DNA of 36,563 nucleotides from an uncultured Prevotellaceae bacterium (GCA_946185805.1 CAMHKU010000019.1:1-36563), one strand, 5' to 3'; shown: positions 24,563 to 33,142, counted from the first letter of the stretch. Notes: generated by a model not told the origin, from the letters alone. Numbers and translations: made by a program.

Positions 24563-25873
24563 ATGAACAATTCACCCTATTTCAACCCTGAACGCGAGAC
24601 GATGACGCGCGAGCAGATTGAGACCTTCCAGCTGGAGCGGCTCAAACAGACCGTGCAGCACTGTCTGACTAACGAATTCTACCAGAAGAAATTCAAGGAG
24701 GCCGGCATCACTGCCGACGACATCCAGACGCTGGCCGACGTGCGCAAGTTGCCCTTCACCACGAAGCAGGACCTGCGCGACACCTATCCCTTTGGCATGG
24801 CCTGTGTGCCCCTGCGCGACTGCGTGCGCCTGCACTCGTCGAGCGGCACCACGGGCAATCCCACCGTCATCCTGCACACGCAGAAAGACTTGGACGAGTG
24901 GGCCAATCAGGTGGCACGCAACCTGTGGATGGTGGGCCTCAGGCCCGACGACGTGTTCCAGAACTCCTCAGGCTATGGCATGTTCACCGGCGGACTGGGC
25001 TTCCAGTATGGCGCCGAGCGCTTAGGCATGCTCACCGTGCCCGCTGCAGCCGGCAACTCGCTGCGGCAGATAAAGTTTATCAAGGACTTCGGCACCACCG
25101 CCATCCACGCCATTCCCAGCTATGTGACGCGCCTCTATGAGGTGATGCAGCAGGAAGGCGTTGACCCCCGCCGCGACACCAAGCTGAAGGTGCTCGCCAT
25201 CGGTGCCGAGCCTCACAGTGAGGAGCAGCGCAAGCGTATTGAGGAGATGATGGGCGTCAAGGCCTACAACTCCTTCGGTATGTCAGAGATGTGCGGCCCC
25301 GGCGTAGGCTTTGAGTGCCCCGAGCAGAACGGACTCCATTTCTGGGAGGACTACTACATCGTGGAGATTGTCGACCCCGAGACCCTGGAGCCTGTGCCCG
25401 ACGGCGAGATTGGCGAGTTGGTGCTCACCACGCTGTGCCGCGAGGCTATGCCGCTGCTGCGTTACCGCACGCGCGACCTCACTCGTGTCCTGGGCCGCTC
25501 ATGTCCCTGCGGTCGCAACCATGTGCGCCTGGACCGCATGCGCGGACGTAGCGACGACATGATTGTGCTGCGCGGCGTCAACATCTTCCCCATCCAGGTA
25601 GAGAAGATCCTGATGCAGTTCCCCGAGTTGGGCAACAACTACCTTATCACGCTCGTTACTGAAGACAACAACGACCAGATGATTATTGAAGTGGAGCTGG
25701 CAGAGCCTACCGACAACTACTCTGTGATTGAGAATCTGGCCAAAGAGATCCGCCATCGCGTAGGCGACGAGATTCTGCTGAAGCCACGCATCCGCATCGT
25801 ACCCAAGGGCACGCTGCCCGTCAGCGAGGGCAAGGCCGTGCGCGTGGTTGACAAGCGCAAGGTCTATCAGTAA
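24563..25873 (+). CDS. Phenylacetate-CoA ligase (PaaK family), copy 2
   Basis: The 436-residue paralogue of the preceding gene keeps the same motif order: LPFTTKQDLRDTYPFG, SSGTTGNPT (93-101), GYGMFTGGLGFQYG, GAEPHSEEQR, FGMSEMCGPG, YRTRDLTRVL, GRSDDMIVLRGVNIFP. The two are clearly related but differ throughout, so the duplication is old and substrates may differ. It shares the promoter at 23167-23198 and is followed, over an 8-bp repeat array, by a double-ACT protein, a possible amino-acid-sensing partner. Confidence 0.9.
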   Translation: MNNSPYFNPERETMTREQIETFQLERLKQTVQHCLTNEFYQKKFKEAGITADDIQTLADVRKLPFTTKQDLRDTYPFGMACVPLRDCVRLHSSSGTTGNPTVILHTQKDLDEWANQVARNLWMVGLRPDDVFQNSSGYGMFTGGLGFQYGAERLGMLTVPAAAGNSLRQIKFIKDFGTTAIHAIPSYVTRLYEVMQQEGVDPRRDTKLKVLAIGAEPHSEEQRKRIEEMMGVKAYNSFGMSEMCGPGVGFECPEQNGLHFWEDYYIVEIVDPETLEPVPDGEIGELVLTTLCREAMPLLRYRTRDLTRVLGRSCPCGRNHVRLDRMRGRSDDMIVLRGVNIFPIQVEKILMQFPELGNNYLITLVTEDNNDQMIIEVELAEPTDNYSVIENLAKEIRHRVGDEILLKPRIRIVPKGTLPVSEGKAVRVVDKRKVYQ

Positions 25874-25879
25874 TACTGC

Positions 25880-25935
25880 CATACAAAATAGTAAAACAGT
25901 ATAATAGTAAAATTGTCAAATCGTAAAATCGTAAA
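25880..25935. repeat. 8-bp tandem array before the ACT gene
   Basis: Seven 8-bp units (ATAGTAAA, ACAGTATA, ATTGTCAA, ATCGTAAA types; the last two identical) fill the space from just after the paaK-2 stop to 4 bases before ATG 25940. Confidence 0.85.
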
Positions 25936-25939
25936 TACT

Positions 25940-26368
25940 ATGACTATCAACCAACTTTCAATCTTCATTGAGAACCGCAGCGGCACGCTCATCAAGGTGC
26001 TCGAGGTTCTGAAGCAGTCTGGTATCCAGATCATCGCTTCCACCATTGCCGACACGGCAGAGTATGGTATCTATCGTCTCATCTGCAGCGAACCGCTGCG
26101 TGCCTGCGAGGAGCTGAAAAAAGCCGGCGTGGCCGTGGCCCTGAGCGACGTTTTCGCTATTGAGCTCGACAATGAGCCCGGCCGTGCCGCCGACGCTGTG
26201 GAGACATTCTCTAAGGCAGGCATCAGCATTGCCTATCTCTACTCATTCTTGCTCGGCGGCAAGGGTATTCTCATCTTCCGCACCGATGATGCCGAGAAGA
26301 CCCGTGAGACAATCATGCATAACAACCTAAAGTTTATAGCAGAGAATGACCTTTCTGCTTTAGTTTAA
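25940..26368 (+). CDS. Double-ACT-domain protein
   Basis: The product is 142 residues from ATG 25940 (an upstream in-frame TTG at 25913 lies in the repeat). It has two ACT repeats: residues 2-70 (QLSIFIENRSGTLIKVLEVL, then IQIIASTIAD) and 71-142 (VFAIELDNEPGRAADAVETF, then ISIAYLYSF). ACT domains bind amino acids and regulate enzymes. With no catalytic domain, it probably acts as a small regulatory or sensor subunit. Co-occurrence of this type of protein with paaK genes suggests control by an aromatic or branched amino acid, but that is inference. Confidence 0.88.
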   Translation: MTINQLSIFIENRSGTLIKVLEVLKQSGIQIIASTIADTAEYGIYRLICSEPLRACEELKKAGVAVALSDVFAIELDNEPGRAADAVETFSKAGISIAYLYSFLLGGKGILIFRTDDAEKTRETIMHNNLKFIAENDLSALV

Positions 26369-26383
26369 TATTCTATGTATGTG

Positions 26384-26416
26384 GAGAGTGTGTCAAAATC
26401 CGGCACACTCTCTTTA
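26384..26416 (+). terminator. Terminator after the ACT gene
   Basis: GAGAGTGTG (26384-26392) and CACACTCTC (26404-26412) form a perfect 9-bp stem, extendable inward by a T-G and a C-G pair, and TTTAT follows. It lies between the ACT gene and mfd. Confidence 0.75.
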
Positions 26417-26441
26417 TAGATCCTTTTACAGCCGGATCGCT

Positions 26442-29400
26442 ATGATTATTCAGGAATTAGTGAAGCATTACGCTAAGTTGCCGCAGTTGTCGGAACTGGC
26501 CGATGCATTGAAGAAAACCTCCAATGAAAGAGTATTCATTGAAGGTTTATCGGGTTCTTGTGCCCCGATGCTATTTGGCAGTTTAATGACAAAAGGTAGT
26601 TATTGCTTGCTCTTTATTCTTCAGGATGCTGAAGAGGCGGGATATTTCTACCATGATTTGACGCAGCTTTTAAGCGACCGTGATGTTTTATTCTTTCCCA
26701 GCAGCTATCGCCGCTCGGTGAAGTATGCCCAGCGCGACCCGGCTAATGAAATTTTGCGCACCGAGGCGCTCACGAGATTAAATTCTTCACTCTCCACTCT
26801 TCACTCTTCACTCTATATCGTGACCTATCCCGAGGCGGTGGCCGAGATGGTGGTATCCAAAAAGCGCATGGACAGCCGTATGCTGACGCTCACTACGGGG
26901 CAGACCATAGCCACTGCCGACATCGAGGCGACGCTGCGCGACTATAGTTTCCGCGAGGTGGACTATGTCTATGAGCCTGGTCAGTATGCCCTGCGCGGCT
27001 CCATCCTCGACGTCTACAGCTACAGCAGCGAGCTGCCCTTCCGCATCGACTTCTTCGGCGACGAGATAGACTCCATACGCACCTTTGAGGTGGAAGACCA
27101 GCTGTCGAAGGAACGCTGCGAGCGGGCCGTCATCGTGCCCGAATTGTCGATGACGGTCGACGAGCGGGAGTCGCTGCTGGCGTTTCTGCCCAAAAGCACC
27201 ATGCTCGTGTCCAGGGATTTCCGCTACGTGGTCGACGCCATCGACCGCACCTATCAGGAGGGCTTTTCGCGGCAGGCCGTCACCGAGCGTATGGAGGAGG
27301 CTGCCACCGAGATGGAGCAGCGCGAGATAGAGCAGCTCATGCGCCGCGAGTGTCAGCTCATCAGCGGCGCGCAGTTCCGCGAAGAGGCAGAGCAGTTCCG
27401 GCATATCTGTCTATCGAAAAGCGAAGGACATGGTGAGAGAATTGAGAACACCTCGGCGGCAGGCAAATCCCGTTCCTCGCACCTTGCCCCCCGCACTTCG
27501 ACTATATCCTTCCACACCAAGCCGCAACCGCTGTTCCACAAGAACTTCGACATGCTCACTCATACGCTGGAGGACTATCTGCTGCAAGGCTATCAGCTGT
27601 TTATCCTTGCCGACAGCGCGAAACAGCAGGAACGACTCAAAGAGATTCTCAGCGCCACTTCCCCCTCATCCGCCTCTCCTTCATCCGCCTCCGCTAATAG
27701 TCCGCTGTGCAGCGGCGGTGCCGTTGCTAACGCTGCCCCCGCGCGCCACTCCGGCTCCGTGCTCGACTTCATTCCCGTTGACCGCACGCTGCACGAGGGA
27801 TTTATCGACAGCGACGCCCGCGCCTGCTTCTTTACCGACCACCAGATATTCGACCGTTTCCATAAGTACAACCTCAAGAGCGACAAGGCGCGCACGGGCA
27901 AGATGGCGCTGACGCTGAAGGAGATTCAGCAGTTTGAGATTGGCGACTATGTAGTCCACGTCGACCACGGCGTAGGCCGTTTCGGCGGACTGGTACGCAT
28001 GCCGCAAGGCGACGGCTACCAGGAGATGATTAAGATTACCTACCAGCGGGGCGACGCCATCTACGTCAGTATCCACTCGCTGTATAAGGTGTCGAAATAC
28101 AAGTCGCAGGACGGCGGCGAGGCGCCTCGGCTCTCCACCTTGGGCACCGGCCAGTGGGAGCGGCTGAAGGAGCGTACCAAGAAGCACATCAAGGATATTG
28201 CCCGCGACCTGATTAAGCTCTACGCCAAGCGCCGCCGCGAGCGGGGCTTCGCCTTCAGCCACGACAGCTATATGCAGCACGAACTGGAAGCCTCGTTCCT
28301 CTACGAAGACACCCCCGACCAGCTGAAGGCTACGCAGGACGTGAAGGCCGACATGGAAAAGCCCGTGCCCATGGATCGCCTGGTGTGCGGCGACGTGGGC
28401 TTCGGCAAGACCGAGGTGGCTGTGCGCGCGGCCTTCAAGGCGGCCTGCGACGGCAAGCAGGTGGCCGTGATGGTGCCTACCACGGTGCTGGCCTATCAGC
28501 ACTTCCGCACCTTTCAGGGCCGCCTGAAAGAGATGCCCGTGCGCGTAGACTACCTCACCCGCGCCCGCTCGGCCAAACAGACCAAGCAGGTGCTCGCCGA
28601 CCTGGCCGACGGCAAGATAGATATTATAATAGGTACGCATAAGCTCATTGGCAAGACGGTGAAGTTCCGCGACCTGGGCCTGCTCATCATCGACGAGGAG
28701 CAGAAGTTCGGCGTGAGCACCAAGGAGCGCCTGCGCCAGATGAAGACCAATGTCGACACGCTGACGATGAGCGCCACACCCATTCCGCGCACACTGCAGT
28801 TCTCGCTCGTTGGCGCCCGCGACCTGAGCGTCATACAGACGCCGCCGCCCAACCGCTATCCCATACAGACGGAAATCCACACCTTCGGTGCCGAGATTAT
28901 CAGCGACGCCATCAACTTTGAACTCTCGCGCAATGGCCAGGTGTACTTCGTCAACAATCGCATTTCTGACCTGACGCATATTGCTGAGATAATCCACAAG
29001 TACGTGCCCGACGCACGCGTAGCCATCGGCCATGGGCAGATGAAGCCCGAGGAGCTGGAGGAAATCATCCTCGGCTTCGCCAATCATGACTACGACGTGC
29101 TACTCTCCACTACCATCGTTGAAAACGGCATCGACATACCCAACGCCAACACCATTATCATCAACAGTGCCCAGAACTTCGGACTCTCTGACCTGCACCA
29201 GATGCGCGGCCGTGTGGGGCGTGGCAACCGCAAGGCCTTCTGCTACCTCTTAGCCCCGCCCTTGGCGGCCCTGCCCACCGATAGCCGCCGACGCTTAGAG
29301 GCGCTGGAAAACTTCAGCGACCTGGGCTCGGGCATCAACATTGCCATGCAGGACCTCGACATACGCGGCGCCGGCAATCTCTTAGGCTCTGAGCAGTCGG

Positions 29401-30146
29401 GATTCATCAGCGACCTGGGCTACGAGACTTACCAGAAGATTCTCAATGAGGCGATGGCCGAGTTGAGGAATGAGGAACCCAGTCTACAACCCAGCCAACG
29501 ACCCATCCCCAACCAACAACCCACCCCCAACCCCTCCCAAAGGGAGGGGAGTTTAGATACCTCTACCCGAGAAAAGTCGCAGCAGGGTAATCAAAACAGA
29601 ATGGCCGGAAACCCGCAGCAGGGTAATCAATCCTCCCTCCCTTTGGGAGGCGCCGGGGGTGGGTTCGATGCCGGTGGTGGGTTCGAGGCCTTCGCTTTCG
29701 TCGCCGACTGCACCTTGGAGAGCGACCTGGAGATGTACTTCCCCGACATGTATGTGCCGTCGGACTCTGAGCGCATGCTGCTCTACCGCGAGCTCGACAA
29801 CCTGAAAGACGACGAGCAGGTGGAGGCTTACCGCCGCCGCATGGTCGACCGCTTTGGCCCACTGCCCGCCACCGCAGAGGAGCTTATCCGCGTGGTGCCC
29901 CTGCGCCGTTACGGCAAGCAGCTGGGCTGCGAGAAGATTATGTTGAAGCAGGGCCGCATGTTCCTCTATTTCGTCAGCAACCCGGGCAGCCCTTACTATC
30001 AGAGCGAGGCCTTCGGCCGCGTGCTCGACTACGTAGGCCGCAACGTGCGCCGCTGCAACCTGCGCGAGCAGAACGGCAAGCGCTCCATGGTGGTGACCGA
30101 CGTGCCCACGGTAGCCGAAGCAGTCAACATCCTCAGTGCTATATAA
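26442..30146 (+). CDS. mfd: Transcription-repair coupling factor Mfd
   Basis: Mfd removes stalled RNA polymerase from lesions and recruits UvrA. ATG 26442 was chosen; upstream in-frame codons lie in the terminator. The 1234-residue product has a UvrB-like N-terminal part, the CarD-like polymerase-interacting domain near 495-550 (IGDYVVHVDHGVGRF), Walker A GDVGFGKTE (about 650-658), the DEEQ box (751-754), TMSATPIPRTL, the helicase motif VI region HQMRGRVGRGNR, and the C-terminal TRCF domain. It is longer than the E. coli protein (1148) because of low-complexity insertions near residues 113-125, 324-360, 405-443 and 1010-1083, all between conserved blocks. The frame is unbroken through all of them. 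Confidence 0.96.
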   Translation: MIIQELVKHYAKLPQLSELADALKKTSNERVFIEGLSGSCAPMLFGSLMTKGSYCLLFILQDAEEAGYFYHDLTQLLSDRDVLFFPSSYRRSVKYAQRDPANEILRTEALTRLNSSLSTLHSSLYIVTYPEAVAEMVVSKKRMDSRMLTLTTGQTIATADIEATLRDYSFREVDYVYEPGQYALRGSILDVYSYSSELPFRIDFFGDEIDSIRTFEVEDQLSKERCERAVIVPELSMTVDERESLLAFLPKSTMLVSRDFRYVVDAIDRTYQEGFSRQAVTERMEEAATEMEQREIEQLMRRECQLISGAQFREEAEQFRHICLSKSEGHGERIENTSAAGKSRSSHLAPRTSTISFHTKPQPLFHKNFDMLTHTLEDYLLQGYQLFILADSAKQQERLKEILSATSPSSASPSSASANSPLCSGGAVANAAPARHSGSVLDFIPVDRTLHEGFIDSDARACFFTDHQIFDRFHKYNLKSDKARTGKMALTLKEIQQFEIGDYVVHVDHGVGRFGGLVRMPQGDGYQEMIKITYQRGDAIYVSIHSLYKVSKYKSQDGGEAPRLSTLGTGQWERLKERTKKHIKDIARDLIKLYAKRRRERGFAFSHDSYMQHELEASFLYEDTPDQLKATQDVKADMEKPVPMDRLVCGDVGFGKTEVAVRAAFKAACDGKQVAVMVPTTVLAYQHFRTFQGRLKEMPVRVDYLTRARSAKQTKQVLADLADGKIDIIIGTHKLIGKTVKFRDLGLLIIDEEQKFGVSTKERLRQMKTNVDTLTMSATPIPRTLQFSLVGARDLSVIQTPPPNRYPIQTEIHTFGAEIISDAINFELSRNGQVYFVNNRISDLTHIAEIIHKYVPDARVAIGHGQMKPEELEEIILGFANHDYDVLLSTTIVENGIDIPNANTIIINSAQNFGLSDLHQMRGRVGRGNRKAFCYLLAPPLAALPTDSRRRLEALENFSDLGSGINIAMQDLDIRGAGNLLGSEQSGFISDLGYETYQKILNEAMAELRNEEPSLQPSQRPIPNQQPTPNPSQREGSLDTSTREKSQQGNQNRMAGNPQQGNQSSLPLGGAGGGFDAGGGFEAFAFVADCTLESDLEMYFPDMYVPSDSERMLLYRELDNLKDDEQVEAYRRRMVDRFGPLPATAEELIRVVPLRRYGKQLGCEKIMLKQGRMFLYFVSNPGSPYYQSEAFGRVLDYVGRNVRRCNLREQNGKRSMVVTDVPTVAEAVNILSAI
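26786..26813. repeat. TTCACTC heptamer repeat inside mfd
   Basis: Four 7-bp units (TTCACTC, TCCACTC, TTCACTC, TTCACTC) lie in the mfd coding region and encode a Ser/Leu/His-rich patch near residues 116-125. The type is the same as that seen in the junction arrays. Confidence 0.8.
29520..29663. repeat. Inverted-repeat element in frame within mfd
   Basis: The 32-base arms 29520-29551 and 29632-29663 are inverted copies with about six mismatches. Each arm contains the hairpin core CCTCCC-AAA-GGGAGG or its complement. Between them a 17-base direct repeat (CGCAGCAGGGTAATCAA) occurs at 29578-29594 and 29614-29630. The frame reads through it as a Pro/Gln/Gly/Ser-rich insert just before the C-terminal domain. 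Confidence 0.85.
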
Positions 30147-30148
30147 TC

Positions 30149-30185
30149 AAAAAAGGTCGGGCTCAACAACACCCGACCTCTTTTT
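30149..30185. terminator. Bidirectional terminator between mfd and ffh
   Basis: The stem AGGTCGGG/CCCGACCT (30154-30161 and 30172-30179) has a 10-base loop, an A-run before it and CTTTTT after it, so it can serve both the plus-strand mfd and the minus-strand ffh. Confidence 0.85.
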
Positions 30186-30203
30186 CCTATTCTCTGTATC
30201 ATC

Positions 30204-31556
30204 TTAAAACGGCTTCGGCCCTTTCATGTTCTTCATAGCGGCCGCCATCTGTGCCATGCGGCCGGAGCCCATGCCGCTGACCATCTTCATCATCTTGCGC
30301 GTCTGGTCAAACTGCTTCATCAGGCGGTTCACGTCCTCAATCTTCGTGCCGCTGCCGCGGGCTATGCGCAGGCGGCGGCTTTGGTTGATGATGTCGGGAT
30401 TCTGACGCTCCTTGGGCGTCATGCTCTGGATGATGGCCTCTATCTGCTTGAAGGCGTTGTCGTCGATGTCAATATCCTTGATGGCCTTGCCTACGCCGGG
30501 AATCATCGACGCCAGCTCCTTGATGTTGCCCATCTTCTTGATCTGCTGAATCTGGCTCATGAAGTCGTCGAAGTCGAACTTGTTCTTACGGATTTTCTTC
30601 TCCAGCTTCTTCGCCTCCTCCTCATCGAACTGCATCTGGGCGCGCTCCACCAGCGAGACGACGTCGCCCATGCCTAAGATGCGGTCGGCCATGCGCTCGG
30701 GGTGGAACACGTCGATGGCCTCCATCTTCTCGCCGGTACCCACAAACTTGATGGGCTTGGTCACCACCGTGCGTATCGACAGGGCTGCACCGCCGCGGGT
30801 GTCGCCGTCGAGTTTGGTGAGCACCACGCCGTCGAAGTCCAGGCGGTCGTTAAACTCCTTGGCCGTGTTCACGGCGTCCTGGCCCGTCATGGCGTCTACA
30901 ACGAAGAGGGTCTCGTCGGGGGTGATGGCATCCTTCAGGCGGCTAATTTCGTCCATCATCTCCTCGTCGACGGCCAGACGGCCGGCGGTATCGACGATGA
31001 CCACGTTGTAAGCCTCCTGCTTGGCCTTGCGGATAGCGTTCTGGGCTATCTCCACCACGTTCTTGTTGCCCTCCTCGGTGTACACGTCTACACCCACCGA
31101 CTGGGCCACCACCTTCAGCTGCTCAATGGCGGCGGGGCGGTAGACGTCGCAGGCCACTAGCAGCGGCTTCTTGTGCTGGCGCGTCTTGAGCATATTGGCC
31201 AGCTTGCCGGTGAAGGTGGTCTTACCCGAACCCTGCAAACCCGACATCAGAATGATGCTGGGGCGGTTCTGAAGGTTCAGCTCCACGGCCTTGCCGCCCA
31301 TGAGGTCGGTCAGCTCGTCGTGTACAATCTTCACCATCAGCTGGCTGGGCTTCACGGCCGTCAGTACGTTCATACCCATGGCCTTCTGCTTCACCGTGTC
31401 GGTAAACTGCTTGGCCACCTTATAGTTGACGTCGGCATCTAACAGTGCGCGGCGTACGTCTTTCAGGGTCTCGGCAACGTTAATCTCGGTAATCTTGCCT
31501 TCACCTTTCAGTATTTTAAACGACCGTTCCAGTCGTTCGCTTAAGTTCTCAAACAC
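30204..31556 (-). CDS. ffh: Signal recognition particle protein Ffh
   Basis: This 450-residue GTPase binds signal sequences of nascent membrane proteins with 4.5S RNA. It has the N-domain start MFENLSERLERSFK, G1 GLQGSGKTT, DTAGR, TKLDGDTRGG, the FVGTGEKMEAID segment, and a methionine-rich M domain ending in a Met-Gly-Ala-rich tail. Initiation is at GTG 31556: no ATG is available nearby, and the MFENLS beginning fits the family. It lies downstream of the aminotransferase gene over a spacer of about 100 bases made of short repeats. Confidence 0.97.
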   Translation of the reverse strand: MFENLSERLERSFKILKGEGKITEINVAETLKDVRRALLDADVNYKVAKQFTDTVKQKAMGMNVLTAVKPSQLMVKIVHDELTDLMGGKAVELNLQNRPSIILMSGLQGSGKTTFTGKLANMLKTRQHKKPLLVACDVYRPAAIEQLKVVAQSVGVDVYTEEGNKNVVEIAQNAIRKAKQEAYNVVIVDTAGRLAVDEEMMDEISRLKDAITPDETLFVVDAMTGQDAVNTAKEFNDRLDFDGVVLTKLDGDTRGGAALSIRTVVTKPIKFVGTGEKMEAIDVFHPERMADRILGMGDVVSLVERAQMQFDEEEAKKLEKKIRKNKFDFDDFMSQIQQIKKMGNIKELASMIPGVGKAIKDIDIDDNAFKQIEAIIQSMTPKERQNPDIINQSRRLRIARGSGTKIEDVNRLMKQFDQTRKMMKMVSGMGSGRMAQMAAAMKNMKGPKPF

Positions 31557-31599
31557 CTTTGTAATTTACTATTTAACTATTTACTATTTACTATTTTCG

Positions 31600-31676
31600 G
31601 ATCTCCAATCTCCAATCTTCAACGTTCAATGTTCAATCTTCAACGTTCAATCTTCAACGTTCAATCTTCAATCTCC
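31600..31676. repeat. Heptamer array at the aminotransferase 3' end
   Basis: Eleven 7-bp units (AATCTCC, AATCTTC, AACGTTC, AATGTTC on the plus strand; GAAGATT-type on the minus strand) run from the spacer into the last codons of the minus-strand aminotransferase gene and supply its stop codon at 31661-31663. A second run, ATTTACT-like, lies at about 31564-31596. Confidence 0.85.
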
Positions 31677-32980
31677 GCGTTCTCCGCAAAGATCGCCATG
31701 CGTTCGTCGAGCTGCTGGTACTGGTGGTCCTCAATAAATGAGGTACACACGCGCAAACCCTCCTGATGACTGCCCGTGGTGACGAGGCAGATGGCGCTCA
31801 CGCCGTAATACATCAGCTCGCGGGCCAGCTGGCCAGAGGTCATGCCGCGGTAGCCAATGGTGAAGTAGAAACCGTCGGCTACGGGCTTGTCCAAGTCTTT
31901 GTCGTAGACGATATGGAAACCGTGGCGCAGGAAAATCTCCTTTAGCTTATGGGCACGGTCGCCGTAGACCTTCACCTCGGAGCGGAAGTCATAGTCGCCG
32001 TCGCAGGCCGCACGGAACATCGCCGCCAGTGCGTACTGCGCTGAATGGCTGGTGCCCGACGACAGGGCGTAGAGCATGCGCGTGGAGAACACCAGACCGA
32101 AGGGCAGGCCCTCATAGCGCTGTGCCAGGTCGTCGTAGTGGCGGCGGAAGAGTTTGTTGCTGATGCACACCACGCCGATGCGCTCGCCGGCATAGCTGAA
32201 AGCCTTGGAGCCGGAGATGAGCAGCATGTAGTTGTCGGTATAGCGGGCCACTGTGGGCTGGTAGGGCGGCTCAAAGGGCTTGCTCAGGTCTTGGCGGAAA
32301 TCCATGGCGAAGTAGGCCAGGTCTTCCATCACCACGGCGTCGTACTTAGTGGCCAGCTCGCCGATGGCCTGCAGCTCCTGCTCCGTCAGGCATACCCACG
32401 ATGGGTTGTTGGGGTTGCTGTAGACGATGGCGCAGATGTTGCCTTTCTCCAGATAGCTCTCCATCTTCGGACCGAGCTTCTCGCCGCGGAAGTCGTAGAC
32501 GTCGAACGTCTCATACTTCACGCCCATCACCTGCAACTGCATCTTCTGCACGGGGAACCCGGGGTCGATAAAGAGCACGGTATCCTTCTGGCGGTTAGCC
32601 TGCGAGCAGGTGAGGAACGAGGCAAACGTGCCCTGCATCGACCCGCTCACGGGCACGCAGCCCTCGGCGGCCACGTCAACGCCGATGAATGCCTTGACAA
32701 AGCGCGAGGCCTGTTGCTTCAGCTCCGGCAAGCCCTGGATGTCGGGATAACTGTGGGCAATACCTGCCTGCAGCGCCTTTACCTGGGCATCGACACCCAC
32801 CTGGGCGGCAGGCAGGCCGGGAATACCCATCTCCATCTTGATAAACTCCACGCCGCTTTCCTTTTCGGCCATGGCGGCCACCTGTTTCACCTCGCGGATG
32901 GTGGCTTTGGCAAAGTCCTGAATGCCCAGCCGGGCTATCAGGTCATCGACAATCTCTTTCTTTATCGGTGTCGGTTTCAT
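31661..32980 (-). CDS. PLP-dependent aminotransferase, class I/II
   Basis: This is a 439-residue fold-type I aminotransferase. Visible features: MEMGIPGLPAAQVG near the N-terminus, YPDIQGLPELKQ, VYSNPNNPSWVCL (the Asn and Pro of the PLP ring contact), MEDLAYFAMDFR, and the Schiff-base lysine in SGSKAFSYAGERIG near residue 255. It resembles the aspartate/tyrosine-type family; the amino donor is not evident. The last residues (EIED) and the TGA stop are written by the heptamer array, so the C-terminus may have been set by repeat expansion. A well-formed promoter lies upstream at 33026-33056. Confidence 0.9.
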   Translation of the reverse strand: MKPTPIKKEIVDDLIARLGIQDFAKATIREVKQVAAMAEKESGVEFIKMEMGIPGLPAAQVGVDAQVKALQAGIAHSYPDIQGLPELKQQASRFVKAFIGVDVAAEGCVPVSGSMQGTFASFLTCSQANRQKDTVLFIDPGFPVQKMQLQVMGVKYETFDVYDFRGEKLGPKMESYLEKGNICAIVYSNPNNPSWVCLTEQELQAIGELATKYDAVVMEDLAYFAMDFRQDLSKPFEPPYQPTVARYTDNYMLLISGSKAFSYAGERIGVVCISNKLFRRHYDDLAQRYEGLPFGLVFSTRMLYALSSGTSHSAQYALAAMFRAACDGDYDFRSEVKVYGDRAHKLKEIFLRHGFHIVYDKDLDKPVADGFYFTIGYRGMTSGQLARELMYYGVSAICLVTTGSHQEGLRVCTSFIEDHQYQQLDERMAIFAENAEIED

Positions 32981-33025
32981 TTGTCTCTACGTATGCTGTT
33001 TGTTCGTCTTTTCTGTTTCAGCCCG

Positions 33026-33056
33026 CAAAGTTACGAAGAATCAGCGAGATAACAAA
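33026..33056 (-). promoter_or_regulatory. Promoter of the aminotransferase gene
   Basis: On the minus strand, TTTG (33053-33056), a 19-base spacer and TAACTTTG (33026-33033) match the consensus exactly. The leader to ATG 32980 is about 40 bases. Confidence 0.75.
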
Positions 33057-33084
33057 ACGATTTTGAAAGATTCCTCCGATTTTT

Positions 33085-33115
33085 TTTGTCAGTTCGGAAA
33101 AAGTTCGTATCTTTG
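33085..33115 (+). promoter_or_regulatory. Promoter of the Rpn/PDDEXK-type nuclease gene
   Basis: TTTG (33085-33088), 19 bases, TATCTTTG (33108-33115): an exact consensus. It argues for ATG 33143 (leader about 21 bases) over ATG 33128 (about 6 bases). It is divergent from the promoter at 33026-33056. Confidence 0.75.
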
Positions 33116-33142
33116 CGACGCAACAAAATGCAGAATTATACG

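Noticed and set aside
27681..29087. 468-residue open frame on the minus strand inside mfd
   Set aside because: It is antisense to conserved helicase motifs. Long antisense frames arise from the GC-rich third positions of this genome, and its His/Val/Leu-rich product resembles no family.
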